Shown one piece after another: positions 1-5,451 of a stretch of 6,844 bases of DNA; positions within the stretch are counted from its first letter, which is position 1; each line of letters starts with the position of its first letter. The notes under the pieces are model-generated. The model ran no database searches. It was not told the origin of the DNA and was given only the letters and a program-made list of their open reading frames with translations. Origin of the DNA: Oscillospiraceae bacterium (GTDB taxonomy: Bacteria > Bacillota > Clostridia > Oscillospirales > Acutalibacteraceae); contig CACZON010000092.1 in assembly GCA_902782805.1 (NCBI GenBank), forward strand, positions 1 to 6,844. The letters run 5' to 3'. Made by a program: the position numbers and the translations under genes.

Positions 1-213
1 CCGGCAACGTTTTTCATTCAGAAAGCGAATGAGTTCCGCTCCTCGATCTGGGTGGAGAAGGAAGAGCGCAGAGTAAACGCGAAGAGCCTTCTCGGAGTGC
101 TTTCACTCGGAATTATCGGCGGAGTCAAGATCCGGATCATCGCGGACGGCGTAGATGAACAGGCCGCCGTAGACGGATTGGTCGCGCTTGTGGAATCCGG
201 CTTTACAGATTAA
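1..213 (+). CDS. HPr/Crh-family phosphocarrier protein, 3' part only
   Basis: The frame is open from base 1 and gives 70 residues ending at TAA. It begins at the Pro-Ala that follows the active-site His/Gln-Ala-Arg of HPr-type proteins, so about 17 N-terminal residues are missing. The regulatory serine block is present as VNAKSLLGVLSLGI, equivalent to Ser46 of HPr, the HPr kinase target in Firmicutes, followed by an IIADG strand. HPr relays phosphate from PEP to sugar permeases in the cytoplasm. Ser46-phosphorylated HPr or Crh acts with CcpA in carbon catabolite repression. The NAKS wording and the DEQ-A segment resemble Bacillus Crh as much as HPr. Residue 15, which decides between a phosphotransfer His and the Crh Gln, lies just outside the window. 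In Clostridia such a gene commonly follows whiA, so this may be the end of a rapZ-yvcK-whiA type operon; that is inferred. Confidence 0.88.
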   Translation, partial: PATFFIQKANEFRSSIWVEKEERRVNAKSLLGVLSLGIIGGVKIRIIADGVDEQAAVDGLVALVESGFTD

Positions 214-225
214 AATTTGAGGAAG

Positions 226-251
226 AGGCACCGGAGTTCGGTGCCTTTTTT
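226..251 (+). terminator. Intrinsic terminator after the HPr-family gene
   Basis: A perfect 8-bp stem (AGGCACCG / CGGTGCCT) with a 5-base loop (GAGTT) runs directly into six T residues, 12 bases after the HPr-family stop codon. The stem can be extended by further A/G-T pairs below. This is a textbook rho-independent terminator and separates the upstream operon from uvrC. Confidence 0.92.
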
Positions 252-286
252 GTTCTCCGCATCCGAGCGAAAGGAGGAAAGCGGCG

Positions 287-2125
287 ATGGCAGACGATAC
301 CCTGAAAAAATCCCTGCGGGAGAAAGCGATGCAGCTTCCGCTTTCGCCCGGCGTCTATATTATGCACGATTCCCGCGGCGAAATTATCTATATCGGAAAG
401 GCGAAGGCGCTCAAAAACCGCGTCAGCCAGTATTTCGGCTCCGACCGCAACCACGGAGAAAAGGTGCGAAAAATGGTCGAAAACGTCGATCATTTCGAAT
501 ATATCGTTACCGACAGCGAATTCGAGGCGCTCGTTCTCGAATGCAGCCTGATCAAGCAGTATATGCCGAAATACAATATCCTTCTGCGCGACGACAAAGG
601 CTACAGCTATATCAAAATCACGAACGAGCCCTGGCCGCGGATCCTCTCCGCGCTCCAGAAATACGACGACAACGCAACCTACATCGGGCCGTATATGAGC
701 AGCTTCGCCGTGAACCAGGCGGTAAACTCGGCGCAGAAGATCTTCCTTCTGCCGAACTGCACCCGCCGTTTTCCGCAGGAAATCGGAAAGGGGAGGCCCT
801 GCCTCAATTATTTCATCAAGCAGTGCTGCGCGCCCTGCCGCGGCGGAATCACGCAGGAGGAATACCGGAAAACGGTGGACGACGCCGTTGAATTTCTGAA
901 AAACGGCAACGCCGCGCTCCAGGAACGCTTCACCAGGGAAATGGAGGAAGCGGCCGAAGCGCTTAATTTCGAGAAAGCGGCGCTTCTGCGCGACCGGATC
1001 GCCGCGCTGCGCAAGCTCACGGATACCCAGAAGGTTGTTGCGAAGGGCGACGCCGCCTACGACGTGATCGCCCACGCGCAGGATCATCATTCCACTTGCT
1101 TTATGGTGTTCCGCTATCTCGACGGACGGCTCTCCGATCAGGAATACCATATCACCGAGGATTTTATGGAAAACGAAGAGCTCTTCGGCGAATTCATGGA
1201 GCGCTTCTACGCGAAGCGCGGGGATATCCCGAAGAAAATCTACGTTGATATCGAATTCGATTTCGAGCCGCTGTCCCGCTGGCTCTCGTCGCTCTGCGGA
1301 CATAAGGTCGAAATTCTCAACCCGAAGCGCGGCGAGCACGTTTCGCTCGTACAGATGTGCCGCGAAAACGCCGCGGAGCAGCTTCGATGGGGAAAGGGCA
1401 GAACCGCCCGCGAGCTTTCCAACCTGGAGGAGCTCTCCAATCTCCTCAAAATGGACCGCCCGCCGGAATGGATCGAAATGTACGATATCTCGAACCTCTC
1501 CGGCAGCGAAAACGTTGCCGGAATGATCGTATACCGCGACGGCCGACCGTTCAAATCCGCCTACCGGACGTTCAAAATCAAATCGTTCCTCGGGCAGGAC
1601 GACTACGCCTCGATGGCGGAGGTGCTCGACCGGCGCTTTACGGAGTACGAAAACGCTCAGGAGGAGGAAGGCTTCGGACGATTGCCGGATCTGATCCTGC
1701 TCGACGGCGGCCTCGGCCAGGTTTCCGCGGTACAGCCGGTGCTTGAGCGGCACGGGCTCTCGATCCCGCTGTTCGGCGTGGTCAAGGACGGAAAGCACCG
1801 CACCCGCGCGGTGACCGCCGCCGGGGGAGAGATTTCGATCCGCAATTCCCGCGGCGCCTTTACGCTGCTCGCCGAAATGCAGGAGGAGGTCCACCGCTTT
1901 GCGATCGGCTTCCACCGCAAGAGCCGGAAAAAGAACACGCTTGCGCTGACGCTCACGGAAATCGAAGGGATCGGCGAGAAGCGCGCGCAGGCGCTGCTGC
2001 GCCATTTCAAAACGCTCAAAGCGATCCGCGGCGCTTCGATGGAAGAGCTGCGCGCGGTAAAGGGTCTGAGCGAGGCGATGTGCGAGAAAATTTACAAACA
2101 TTTCCGCGATCCTTCGCAAGAATAG
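287..2125 (+). CDS. uvrC: UvrABC excinuclease subunit C
   Basis: UvrC makes both incisions around a DNA lesion after UvrA/UvrB damage recognition in nucleotide excision repair. The protein is 612 residues, normal for the family. The N-terminal GIY-YIG nuclease has GVY at 22-24 and YIG at 35-37. Four cysteines at 158, 172, 180 and 184 match the spacing pattern of the iron-sulfur ligands described for E. coli UvrC. A UVR (UvrB-binding) helix pair lies at about 214-243. The RNase H-like 5' nuclease domain follows, with Asp400 (YDISN), Asp438/439 (DDYASM), Asp473 (ILLDGG) and His536 (HRFAI) as likely catalytic residues. Tandem helix-hairpin-helix motifs occupy about 554-606. AGGAGG at 272-277 sits 9 bases before the ATG. 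The gene lies after a terminator and before a new promoter, so it is probably transcribed largely alone. No strong promoter fits in the 35 bases after the terminator. No defects are visible. Confidence 0.98.
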   Translation: MADDTLKKSLREKAMQLPLSPGVYIMHDSRGEIIYIGKAKALKNRVSQYFGSDRNHGEKVRKMVENVDHFEYIVTDSEFEALVLECSLIKQYMPKYNILLRDDKGYSYIKITNEPWPRILSALQKYDDNATYIGPYMSSFAVNQAVNSAQKIFLLPNCTRRFPQEIGKGRPCLNYFIKQCCAPCRGGITQEEYRKTVDDAVEFLKNGNAALQERFTREMEEAAEALNFEKAALLRDRIAALRKLTDTQKVVAKGDAAYDVIAHAQDHHSTCFMVFRYLDGRLSDQEYHITEDFMENEELFGEFMERFYAKRGDIPKKIYVDIEFDFEPLSRWLSSLCGHKVEILNPKRGEHVSLVQMCRENAAEQLRWGKGRTARELSNLEELSNLLKMDRPPEWIEMYDISNLSGSENVAGMIVYRDGRPFKSAYRTFKIKSFLGQDDYASMAEVLDRRFTEYENAQEEEGFGRLPDLILLDGGLGQVSAVQPVLERHGLSIPLFGVVKDGKHRTRAVTAAGGEISIRNSRGAFTLLAEMQEEVHRFAIGFHRKSRKKNTLALTLTEIEGIGEKRAQALLRHFKTLKAIRGASMEELRAVKGLSEAMCEKIYKHFRDPSQE

Positions 2126-2154
2126 TTGAAATGTCTGAAAAATCATGATAAAAT
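2126..2154 (+). promoter_or_regulatory. SigA-type promoter for rsmD-coaD-coiled-coil operon
   Basis: TTGAAA (2126-2131) and TAAAAT (2149-2154) are separated by 17 bases. A TG one base before the -10 (2146-2147) gives an extended -10. The -35 starts at the first base after the uvrC stop codon. The predicted transcription start is near 2161, about 27 bases before the rsmD ATG, leaving room for a ribosome-binding site (AAAGGA, 2171-2176). Both hexamers are 5/6 matches to consensus. Confidence 0.72.
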
Positions 2155-2187
2155 AATTTGTATTGAGCAGAAAGGACCCGGAAGATT

Positions 2188-2742
2188 ATGCGAATCATAA
2201 CCGGTTCACGCCGCGGCAGACGGCTCGAGACGCTCGAGGGAATCAGCACGCGCCCTACGGCGGAAAAGGTGAAAGAAGCGCTGTTCAGCGCGATACAGTT
2301 TGATATCGAGGGCAGAAGAGTCCTGGATCTGTTCGCCGGTTCCGGCCAGCTCGGGCTCGAAGCGCTCAGCCGCGGGGCGAAATCGGCCGCGTTTGTCGAC
2401 GCTTCGAAGGACGCGATGAGGATCATCACGGCCAATATCGCGGCCTGCGATTTTGCAAAGGAATCGAAAACCTACCGCATGGATTACAACGCGTTTTTCC
2501 TCGAAAACCGCGACCGCTTCGATCTCGTCTTTATCGATCCGCCGTATCAGAGCGGCCTTGTGTGGCACGCGCTTTCCAAGGCGGCGGAGGTGACGAATCC
2601 GGGCGGGACGATCATCTGCGAGCATCCGGCAAACGAAAAAGCGCCGCAGGAATCGGGGAATTTTTCGATCTACCGGCAATATCAGTACGGTAAAGTCGGC
2701 CTGACTTTTTACCGCAGAAAAGAAATGGCGGAAACAGTATGA
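2188..2742 (+). CDS. rsmD: 16S rRNA (guanine966-N2)-methyltransferase RsmD
   Basis: RsmD uses S-adenosylmethionine to methylate N2 of G966 (E. coli numbering) of 16S rRNA during small-subunit assembly in the cytoplasm. The 184-residue length fits the family. It opens with the characteristic MRIITGSRRGRRL and a TRPT segment (21-24). The SAM-binding motif I DLFAGSGQLGLEALSRG lies at 47-63, an acidic residue after strand 2 (VDAS) at 70-73, and the catalytic DPPY tetrad at 117-120. A Rossmann fold with a C-terminal strand (GLTFYRR) completes it. AAAGGA at 2171-2176 is a slightly distant ribosome-binding site. The stop codon overlaps the coaD start by four bases, so translation of the two is probably coupled. 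rsmD-coaD is a widespread bacterial gene pair. Confidence 0.96.
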   Translation: MRIITGSRRGRRLETLEGISTRPTAEKVKEALFSAIQFDIEGRRVLDLFAGSGQLGLEALSRGAKSAAFVDASKDAMRIITANIAACDFAKESKTYRMDYNAFFLENRDRFDLVFIDPPYQSGLVWHALSKAAEVTNPGGTIICEHPANEKAPQESGNFSIYRQYQYGKVGLTFYRRKEMAETV

Positions 2743-3233
2743 AAGCAGCAATCTATCCCGGCAGCTTCGATCCCGTAACGAACGGTCATCTCGATATCGT
2801 CGATCGTGCGGCGAAGCTTTTCGATAAGCTCTACGTCGCGGTTTTGATCAACGTTGACAAGCATACGCTCTTTTCCGTAGAGGAGCGCGTGGCGCTTCTG
2901 AAAGCGACGACGGCGCAGTATCCGAACGTTGAGGTTGTTTCCTTCGGCGGTCTGCTCGCGCAGTACGCAAAGGACAAAGGCATCAACGTAATCGTAAAGG
3001 GCTTGCGTGCGCTCTCCGATTTCGAGTATGAATTCCAGATGGCGCTGACCAACAAGAGCCTCAATCCCGATCTGGAAACCGTCTTCCTGATCACCTCTGC
3101 GGAGAATATGTACCTAAGCTCCAGCATGGTGCGCCAGGTTGCCGGATTCGGCGGCGAGGTTACGAATTTTGTACCGGATTGTGTTTCAAAAGCACTGAAT
3201 GATAAATTAAAAATGGAGGACGAACGAAAATGA
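2739..3233 (+). CDS. coaD: Phosphopantetheine adenylyltransferase
   Basis: CoaD transfers AMP from ATP to 4'-phosphopantetheine, giving dephospho-CoA and pyrophosphate, the penultimate step of coenzyme A synthesis. The 164 residues match the family. YPGSFDPVTNGH at 6-17 contains the T/HxGH nucleotidyltransferase motif (TNGH, 14-17). KGLRALSDFEYEFQ (87-100) is the phosphopantetheine-binding block, and SSSMVR (127-132) is the C-terminal ATP-phosphate loop. The start is the ATG of an ATGA overlap with rsmD. The Shine-Dalgarno sequence is weak (GCGG near 2728-2731), consistent with translational coupling. Its stop in turn overlaps the next gene by four bases. No anomalies are visible. Confidence 0.98.
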   Translation: MKAAIYPGSFDPVTNGHLDIVDRAAKLFDKLYVAVLINVDKHTLFSVEERVALLKATTAQYPNVEVVSFGGLLAQYAKDKGINVIVKGLRALSDFEYEFQMALTNKSLNPDLETVFLITSAENMYLSSSMVRQVAGFGGEVTNFVPDCVSKALNDKLKMEDERK

Positions 3234-3697
3234 GCAACAGAAAAGTATCCGTAGAATCTTTGATCGACGAGATGTACGACGCGCTTGAAAGAGCGACCAA
3301 GCTTCCCCTGATGAGCAAAAGCTTAGTGAACGTTTCTGAGCTTACGTCCATTTTAGACGAAATCAACGAGAACCTCCCGCAGGAAATCACGCAGGCGCGT
3401 TCGATCGTTTCCGATCGCAACAATATCATCGAAGACGCAAAACGCGAAGCGGAAGGCATCATCAAAAACGCGCGCGCCAGAGCGGAAGTCCTCGTCAGCC
3501 AGGAGGAAGTCCTGCGCACCGCCAACGCGGAAGCGGCGGCCGTTGTGGAAGAGACCCAGAACAAGATCCGCGAGATGAAGAAAGCGGCCAACGACTACGT
3601 CGACGATATCATGCTCCGTACGGACGACGCGATCGCGGCGAGCCTCTCCGAGATCCGTCAGACGCGCCAGAACATCAAATCCACGCAGCGCAGCTGA
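3230..3697 (+). CDS. Conserved clostridial coiled-coil protein of unknown function ('ATPase-like')
   Basis: This is a 155-residue soluble protein with no signal peptide or membrane segment. An N-terminal helix (SLIDEMYDALERA, 10-22) and a Leu-Pro-rich linker are followed by NLPQEI (48-53). A long heptad-like helix rich in Ala, Glu, Lys and Arg then runs from about 53 to 120, and the protein ends in a polar block (NDYVDDIMLRTDDAI, 121-135). I recall similar proteins next to coaD in many Clostridia, often labelled 'ATPase' or compared with F/V-ATPase stalk subunits. No Walker A or B motif is visible, so the name probably reflects coiled-coil similarity only. Its role is unknown; a scaffold or stalk-like partner is possible but is inference. 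GGAGG at 3215-3219 lies 10 bases before the ATG, which overlaps the coaD stop as ATGA. It is the last gene of the rsmD operon. Confidence 0.85.
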   Translation: MSNRKVSVESLIDEMYDALERATKLPLMSKSLVNVSELTSILDEINENLPQEITQARSIVSDRNNIIEDAKREAEGIIKNARARAEVLVSQEEVLRTANAEAAAVVEETQNKIREMKKAANDYVDDIMLRTDDAIAASLSEIRQTRQNIKSTQRS

Positions 3698-3712
3698 TTC
3701 CGGAGCGCTGCA

Positions 3713-3733
3713 GGGTACCGCGGCGCGGTATCC
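3713..3733 (+). other. GC-rich hairpin in the 3' untranslated region
   Basis: Arms GGGTACCGC and GCGGTATCC pair over 9 bp (one G-U) around a 3-base loop (GGC), 15 bases after the coiled-coil gene's stop. No T-tract follows, so it is not a terminator by itself. It may protect the mRNA 3' end or help pausing before the terminator at 3752-3787; that role is inferred. Confidence 0.6.
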
Positions 3734-3751
3734 TTGAAAACCGGATGGAAC

Positions 3752-3787
3752 GACCCGCGGTGGGGAAACCCGCCCCGGGTCTTTTTT
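3752..3787 (+). terminator. Intrinsic terminator of the rsmD-coaD-coiled-coil operon
   Basis: The outer stem GACCCG / CGGGTC and inner stem GGTGGG / CCCGCC (one G-U pair) are separated by a single C-C mismatch and closed by a GAAA tetraloop. Six T residues follow immediately (3782-3787). The GNRA loop, stem length and T-tract make this a strong rho-independent terminator. Confidence 0.93.
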
Positions 3788-3840
3788 ATGCAATTTTAAC
3801 GAACTTTTTCATCTTGTTTTTGACAAAATCACGAACTTTG

Positions 3841-3866
3841 AAAGACCACAATATATTGTGGTCTTT
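3841..3866. terminator. Perfect 26-base palindrome, probable second (back-up) terminator
   Basis: AAAGACCACAATA is followed directly by its exact reverse complement. Folded with a TATA loop, it gives an 11-bp hairpin with a TTTT-CTC-TTTT tail on the + strand (3864-3874). It also reads as A-rich before the stem, so it could act in both directions. It lies 53 bases after a complete terminator with no gene between them. It is therefore either a back-up that shields the dcw promoter from read-through or a symmetric protein-binding site. The terminator reading is favoured but not certain. Confidence 0.6.
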
Positions 3867-3943
3867 TCTCTTTTGTACAACAAAATATACTGTATCAATG
3901 GAAAATTGAGGAAAATGCCGAAAAATCGAACAAACGTTTCTTG

Positions 3944-3972
3944 TTGCAATTGAGAAAAGAAGCCGTTATAAT
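3944..3972 (+). promoter_or_regulatory. SigA-type promoter of the mraZ-rsmH-ftsL-pbp operon
   Basis: TTGCAA (3944-3949) and a consensus TATAAT (3967-3972) lie exactly 17 bases apart in an AT-rich context. The predicted transcription start is near 3979, directly before the four 10-base repeats, leaving a leader of about 75 bases before the mraZ ATG. Confidence 0.82.
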
Positions 3973-3980
3973 TAAGGTAC

Positions 3981-4017
3981 AAAGTGGTGAAAGGTGGGGA
4001 ATAGTGGCGCGAAGTGC
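3981..4017 (+). promoter_or_regulatory. Probable MraZ operator: four direct repeats with 10-base period
   Basis: The boxes are AAAGTGG (3981-3987), AAGGTGG (3991-3997), ATAGTGG (4001-4007) and GAAGTGC (4011-4017). All share GTG at the same position, and the period is exactly one helical turn. MraZ in E. coli binds tandem TGGG-type repeats at 10-base spacing, and in Mycoplasma AAAGTG-type repeats with 3-base spacers, both upstream of mraZ. Sequence, spacing and location agree with those operators. Lying just downstream of the predicted transcription start, the array suggests MraZ autoregulation by blocking promoter clearance or initiation. The regulatory direction is inferred. Confidence 0.78.
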
Positions 4018-4053
4018 GTCTTCGGTGCTTCTTTTCCCGGAAATGTGGAGCTT

Positions 4054-4473
4054 ATGTTGATCGGAACTTATCAACATAATATGGACGTGAAGGGCAGAGT
4101 GGCCATTCCGGCAAGATTCCGTGAGGATCTCGGTGATTTGTTCTATGTCACCAAGGGCCTCGACGGCTGCCTTTTCGTGCTTTCCGCGGCAGAATGGAAG
4201 CGGCTTCAGGAGAAAATGAAGGCGATGCCGATCGCGCGATCGGTTGCGCTGCAGCGTTTCTTCTTTTCCGGCGCCGCCGAAGTGGAACCGGACAAGCAGG
4301 GGAGGATCCTGATCCCCCAGCAGCTCCGCGAATATGCAGGCCTTGTAAAAGACGTTACCGTGACGGGCGTTTCCTCCAGAGCGGAAATCTGGGACAGCGA
4401 GAAGTGGCTCGCATTCACGCAGAGCCAGACCCAGGAGAACATCATGGAAGCGATGGAGCTTCTCGATTTCTGA
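4054..4473 (+). CDS. mraZ: Transcriptional regulator MraZ
   Basis: MraZ is a SpoVT/AbrB-like ring-forming DNA-binding protein that controls the division and cell-wall (dcw) cluster it heads. From the ATG at 4054 the protein is 139 residues, a normal length, and starts with the family's MLIGTYQHNMDVKGR. It contains two AbrB-like repeats, each with the DxxxR signature: D11-R15 (DVKGRVAIPARF) and D80-R84 (DKQGRILIPQQL). These are followed by matching VLSAAEW and EIWDSEKW segments. A longer reading frame starts at GTG 3994, but it would add 20 residues without family support and would place the start inside the operator repeats. The ATG has GGAG only 3 bases upstream (4047-4050). A TTG at 4057 has better spacing, so the exact start could shift by one codon. 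The gene is first in the operon, 15 bases before rsmH. Confidence 0.96.
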   Translation: MLIGTYQHNMDVKGRVAIPARFREDLGDLFYVTKGLDGCLFVLSAAEWKRLQEKMKAMPIARSVALQRFFFSGAAEVEPDKQGRILIPQQLREYAGLVKDVTVTGVSSRAEIWDSEKWLAFTQSQTQENIMEAMELLDF

Positions 4474-4488
4474 TCGGGCGGGGCGAAG

Positions 4489-5427
4489 ATGGAATTTCAG
4501 CACGTATCGGTTTTGCTTGCCGAGACGGTCGAAGCGCTTTCGATTCGGCCGGACGGTGTTTATATCGACGGTACCGCCGGAGGCGGCGGACATTCCTCGG
4601 AGATCCTCAGCCGGCTTTCCGAAGAGGGAAAGCTCCTGATGATCGATCGCGATCCCGATGCGATTGAAACGCTTTCCCGCCGGTTTTCCGGGCAGGATCG
4701 GGCGGTGATCGCCCGCGGGAATTTCTCCGAAATGAAAGATATCGCCGCGCAGTACGGGATCGAAAGCGTCGATGGGGTCCTTCTGGATCTCGGCGTTTCC
4801 TCCCATCAGCTTGATGACGCGCAGCGCGGCTTCTCCTATCACAACGACGCGCCGCTCGATATGCGCATGAGCCGCGAGGGCGTCAGCGCGAAAGACCTCG
4901 TCAATTCGCTCCCCGAGCAGGAGCTCGCTTCGATCCTCGAGACCTACGGCGAAGAAAAATTCGCCGGGATGATCGCGCGGGCGATCGGAAAACGCAGAGC
5001 CGAAAAGCCGATCGAAACGACGCTGGAGCTCGCCGAGATCATCAAATCGGCGGTTCCCCAGAAGGTCCGCAAAGCGGAAAAGCATCCCGCGCGGAAAACC
5101 TTCCAGGCGCTGCGGATCGCCGTCAACGGCGAGCTGGACGCCCTTTCCGAAGGGCTCGACGAAGCGTTCGATCTTTTGAAGCCGGGCGGAAGGATTTGTG
5201 TGATCACCTTCCACTCCCTCGAGGACAGGATCGTCAAGCAGCGGATGAACGACTGGTGCCGCGGGTGCATTTGCCCGCCGGAATTTCCGGTATGCGTTTG
5301 CGGCAGAAAGCCGCGCGCGAAGCTGATTTATAAAAAAGGCGTGGCGCCCGGTGCGCCGGAGCTTCGGGAGAACCTGAGATCCCGCAGCGCGCGCCTTCGG
5401 GTTTGTGAAAAACTGGAACAGGAATAA
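4489..5427 (+). CDS. rsmH: 16S rRNA (cytosine1402-N4)-methyltransferase RsmH
   Basis: RsmH (MraW) adds the N4-methyl group to C1402 in the decoding centre of 16S rRNA, using S-adenosylmethionine. The 312-residue length is standard. It has HVSVLLAETVEAL near the N-terminus, the SAM motif DGTAGGGGHS (27-36), DRDPDAI (53-59), DLGVSSHQLD (100-109), HPARKTFQALRI (199-210) and FHSLEDRIVK (241-250). A five-cysteine segment at 257-271 (CRGCIC ... CVCG) is typical of clostridial RsmH and could bind a metal; it is absent from proteobacterial forms. The ribosome-binding site before the ATG is poor (GGGCGGGG), so translation probably depends on ribosomes finishing mraZ 15 bases upstream. Its place between mraZ and ftsL is the canonical dcw order. 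Confidence 0.98.
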   Translation: MEFQHVSVLLAETVEALSIRPDGVYIDGTAGGGGHSSEILSRLSEEGKLLMIDRDPDAIETLSRRFSGQDRAVIARGNFSEMKDIAAQYGIESVDGVLLDLGVSSHQLDDAQRGFSYHNDAPLDMRMSREGVSAKDLVNSLPEQELASILETYGEEKFAGMIARAIGKRRAEKPIETTLELAEIIKSAVPQKVRKAEKHPARKTFQALRIAVNGELDALSEGLDEAFDLLKPGGRICVITFHSLEDRIVKQRMNDWCRGCICPPEFPVCVCGRKPRAKLIYKKGVAPGAPELRENLRSRSARLRVCEKLEQE

Positions 5428-5437
5428 AAAAGAACGC

Positions 5438-5443
5438 AGGAGG
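5438..5443 (+). promoter_or_regulatory. Ribosome-binding site that fixes the ftsL start
   Basis: A full AGGAGG lies 8 bases before ATG 5452. Its last G is also the first base of the in-frame GTG at 5443, so that GTG cannot be the start. Confidence 0.85.
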
Positions 5444-5451
5444 TGAATCAG

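Larger units (their letters stand above)
3698..4053. other. Intergenic region between the rsmD operon and the dcw operon
   Basis: This 356-base stretch has no supported gene. In order it holds a GC-rich hairpin (3713-3733), an intrinsic terminator (3752-3787), an AT-rich spacer with an isolated TTGACA (3820-3825), a perfect 26-base palindrome (3841-3866), small dyads TTGTACAA (3873-3880) and AAACGTTT (3932-3939), the mraZ promoter (3944-3972), the four-box operator (3981-4017) and a leader ending at the mraZ ATG. Base composition changes sharply from GC-rich coding sequence to AT-rich between 3782 and 3980. Confidence 0.85.

Noticed and set aside
217..891. Plus-strand open frame of 224 codons overlapping the start of uvrC
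   Set aside because: It is a very Arg-rich out-of-frame reading of GC-rich uvrC sequence, with no motif.
203..2146. A 647-codon open frame on the minus strand opposite uvrC
   Set aside because: It is in codon register with uvrC and stays open because uvrC there uses no TTA, CTA or TCA codons, the complements of stop codons. The predicted protein shows no recognisable domain, while uvrC is certain.
3820..3825. Perfect TTGACA -35 hexamer between the two terminators
   Set aside because: No acceptable -10 lies 16-18 bases downstream; that position falls in the palindrome (AGACCA).
3916..3930. Spo0A-box-like TGCCGAA with a weaker AATCGAA next to it
   Set aside because: The motif is short and expected by chance in this sequence. 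There is no independent evidence here of sporulation control.
3994..4053. GTG start that would lengthen MraZ by 20 residues
   Set aside because: The GTG belongs to operator box 2, and the added residues do not match the MraZ N-terminus, which begins at the M of MLIGTYQHN (4054).
5443..5451. GTG start for the FtsL-like protein
   Set aside because: Its G is the last base of the AGGAGG ribosome-binding site; ATG 5452 has the correct spacing.
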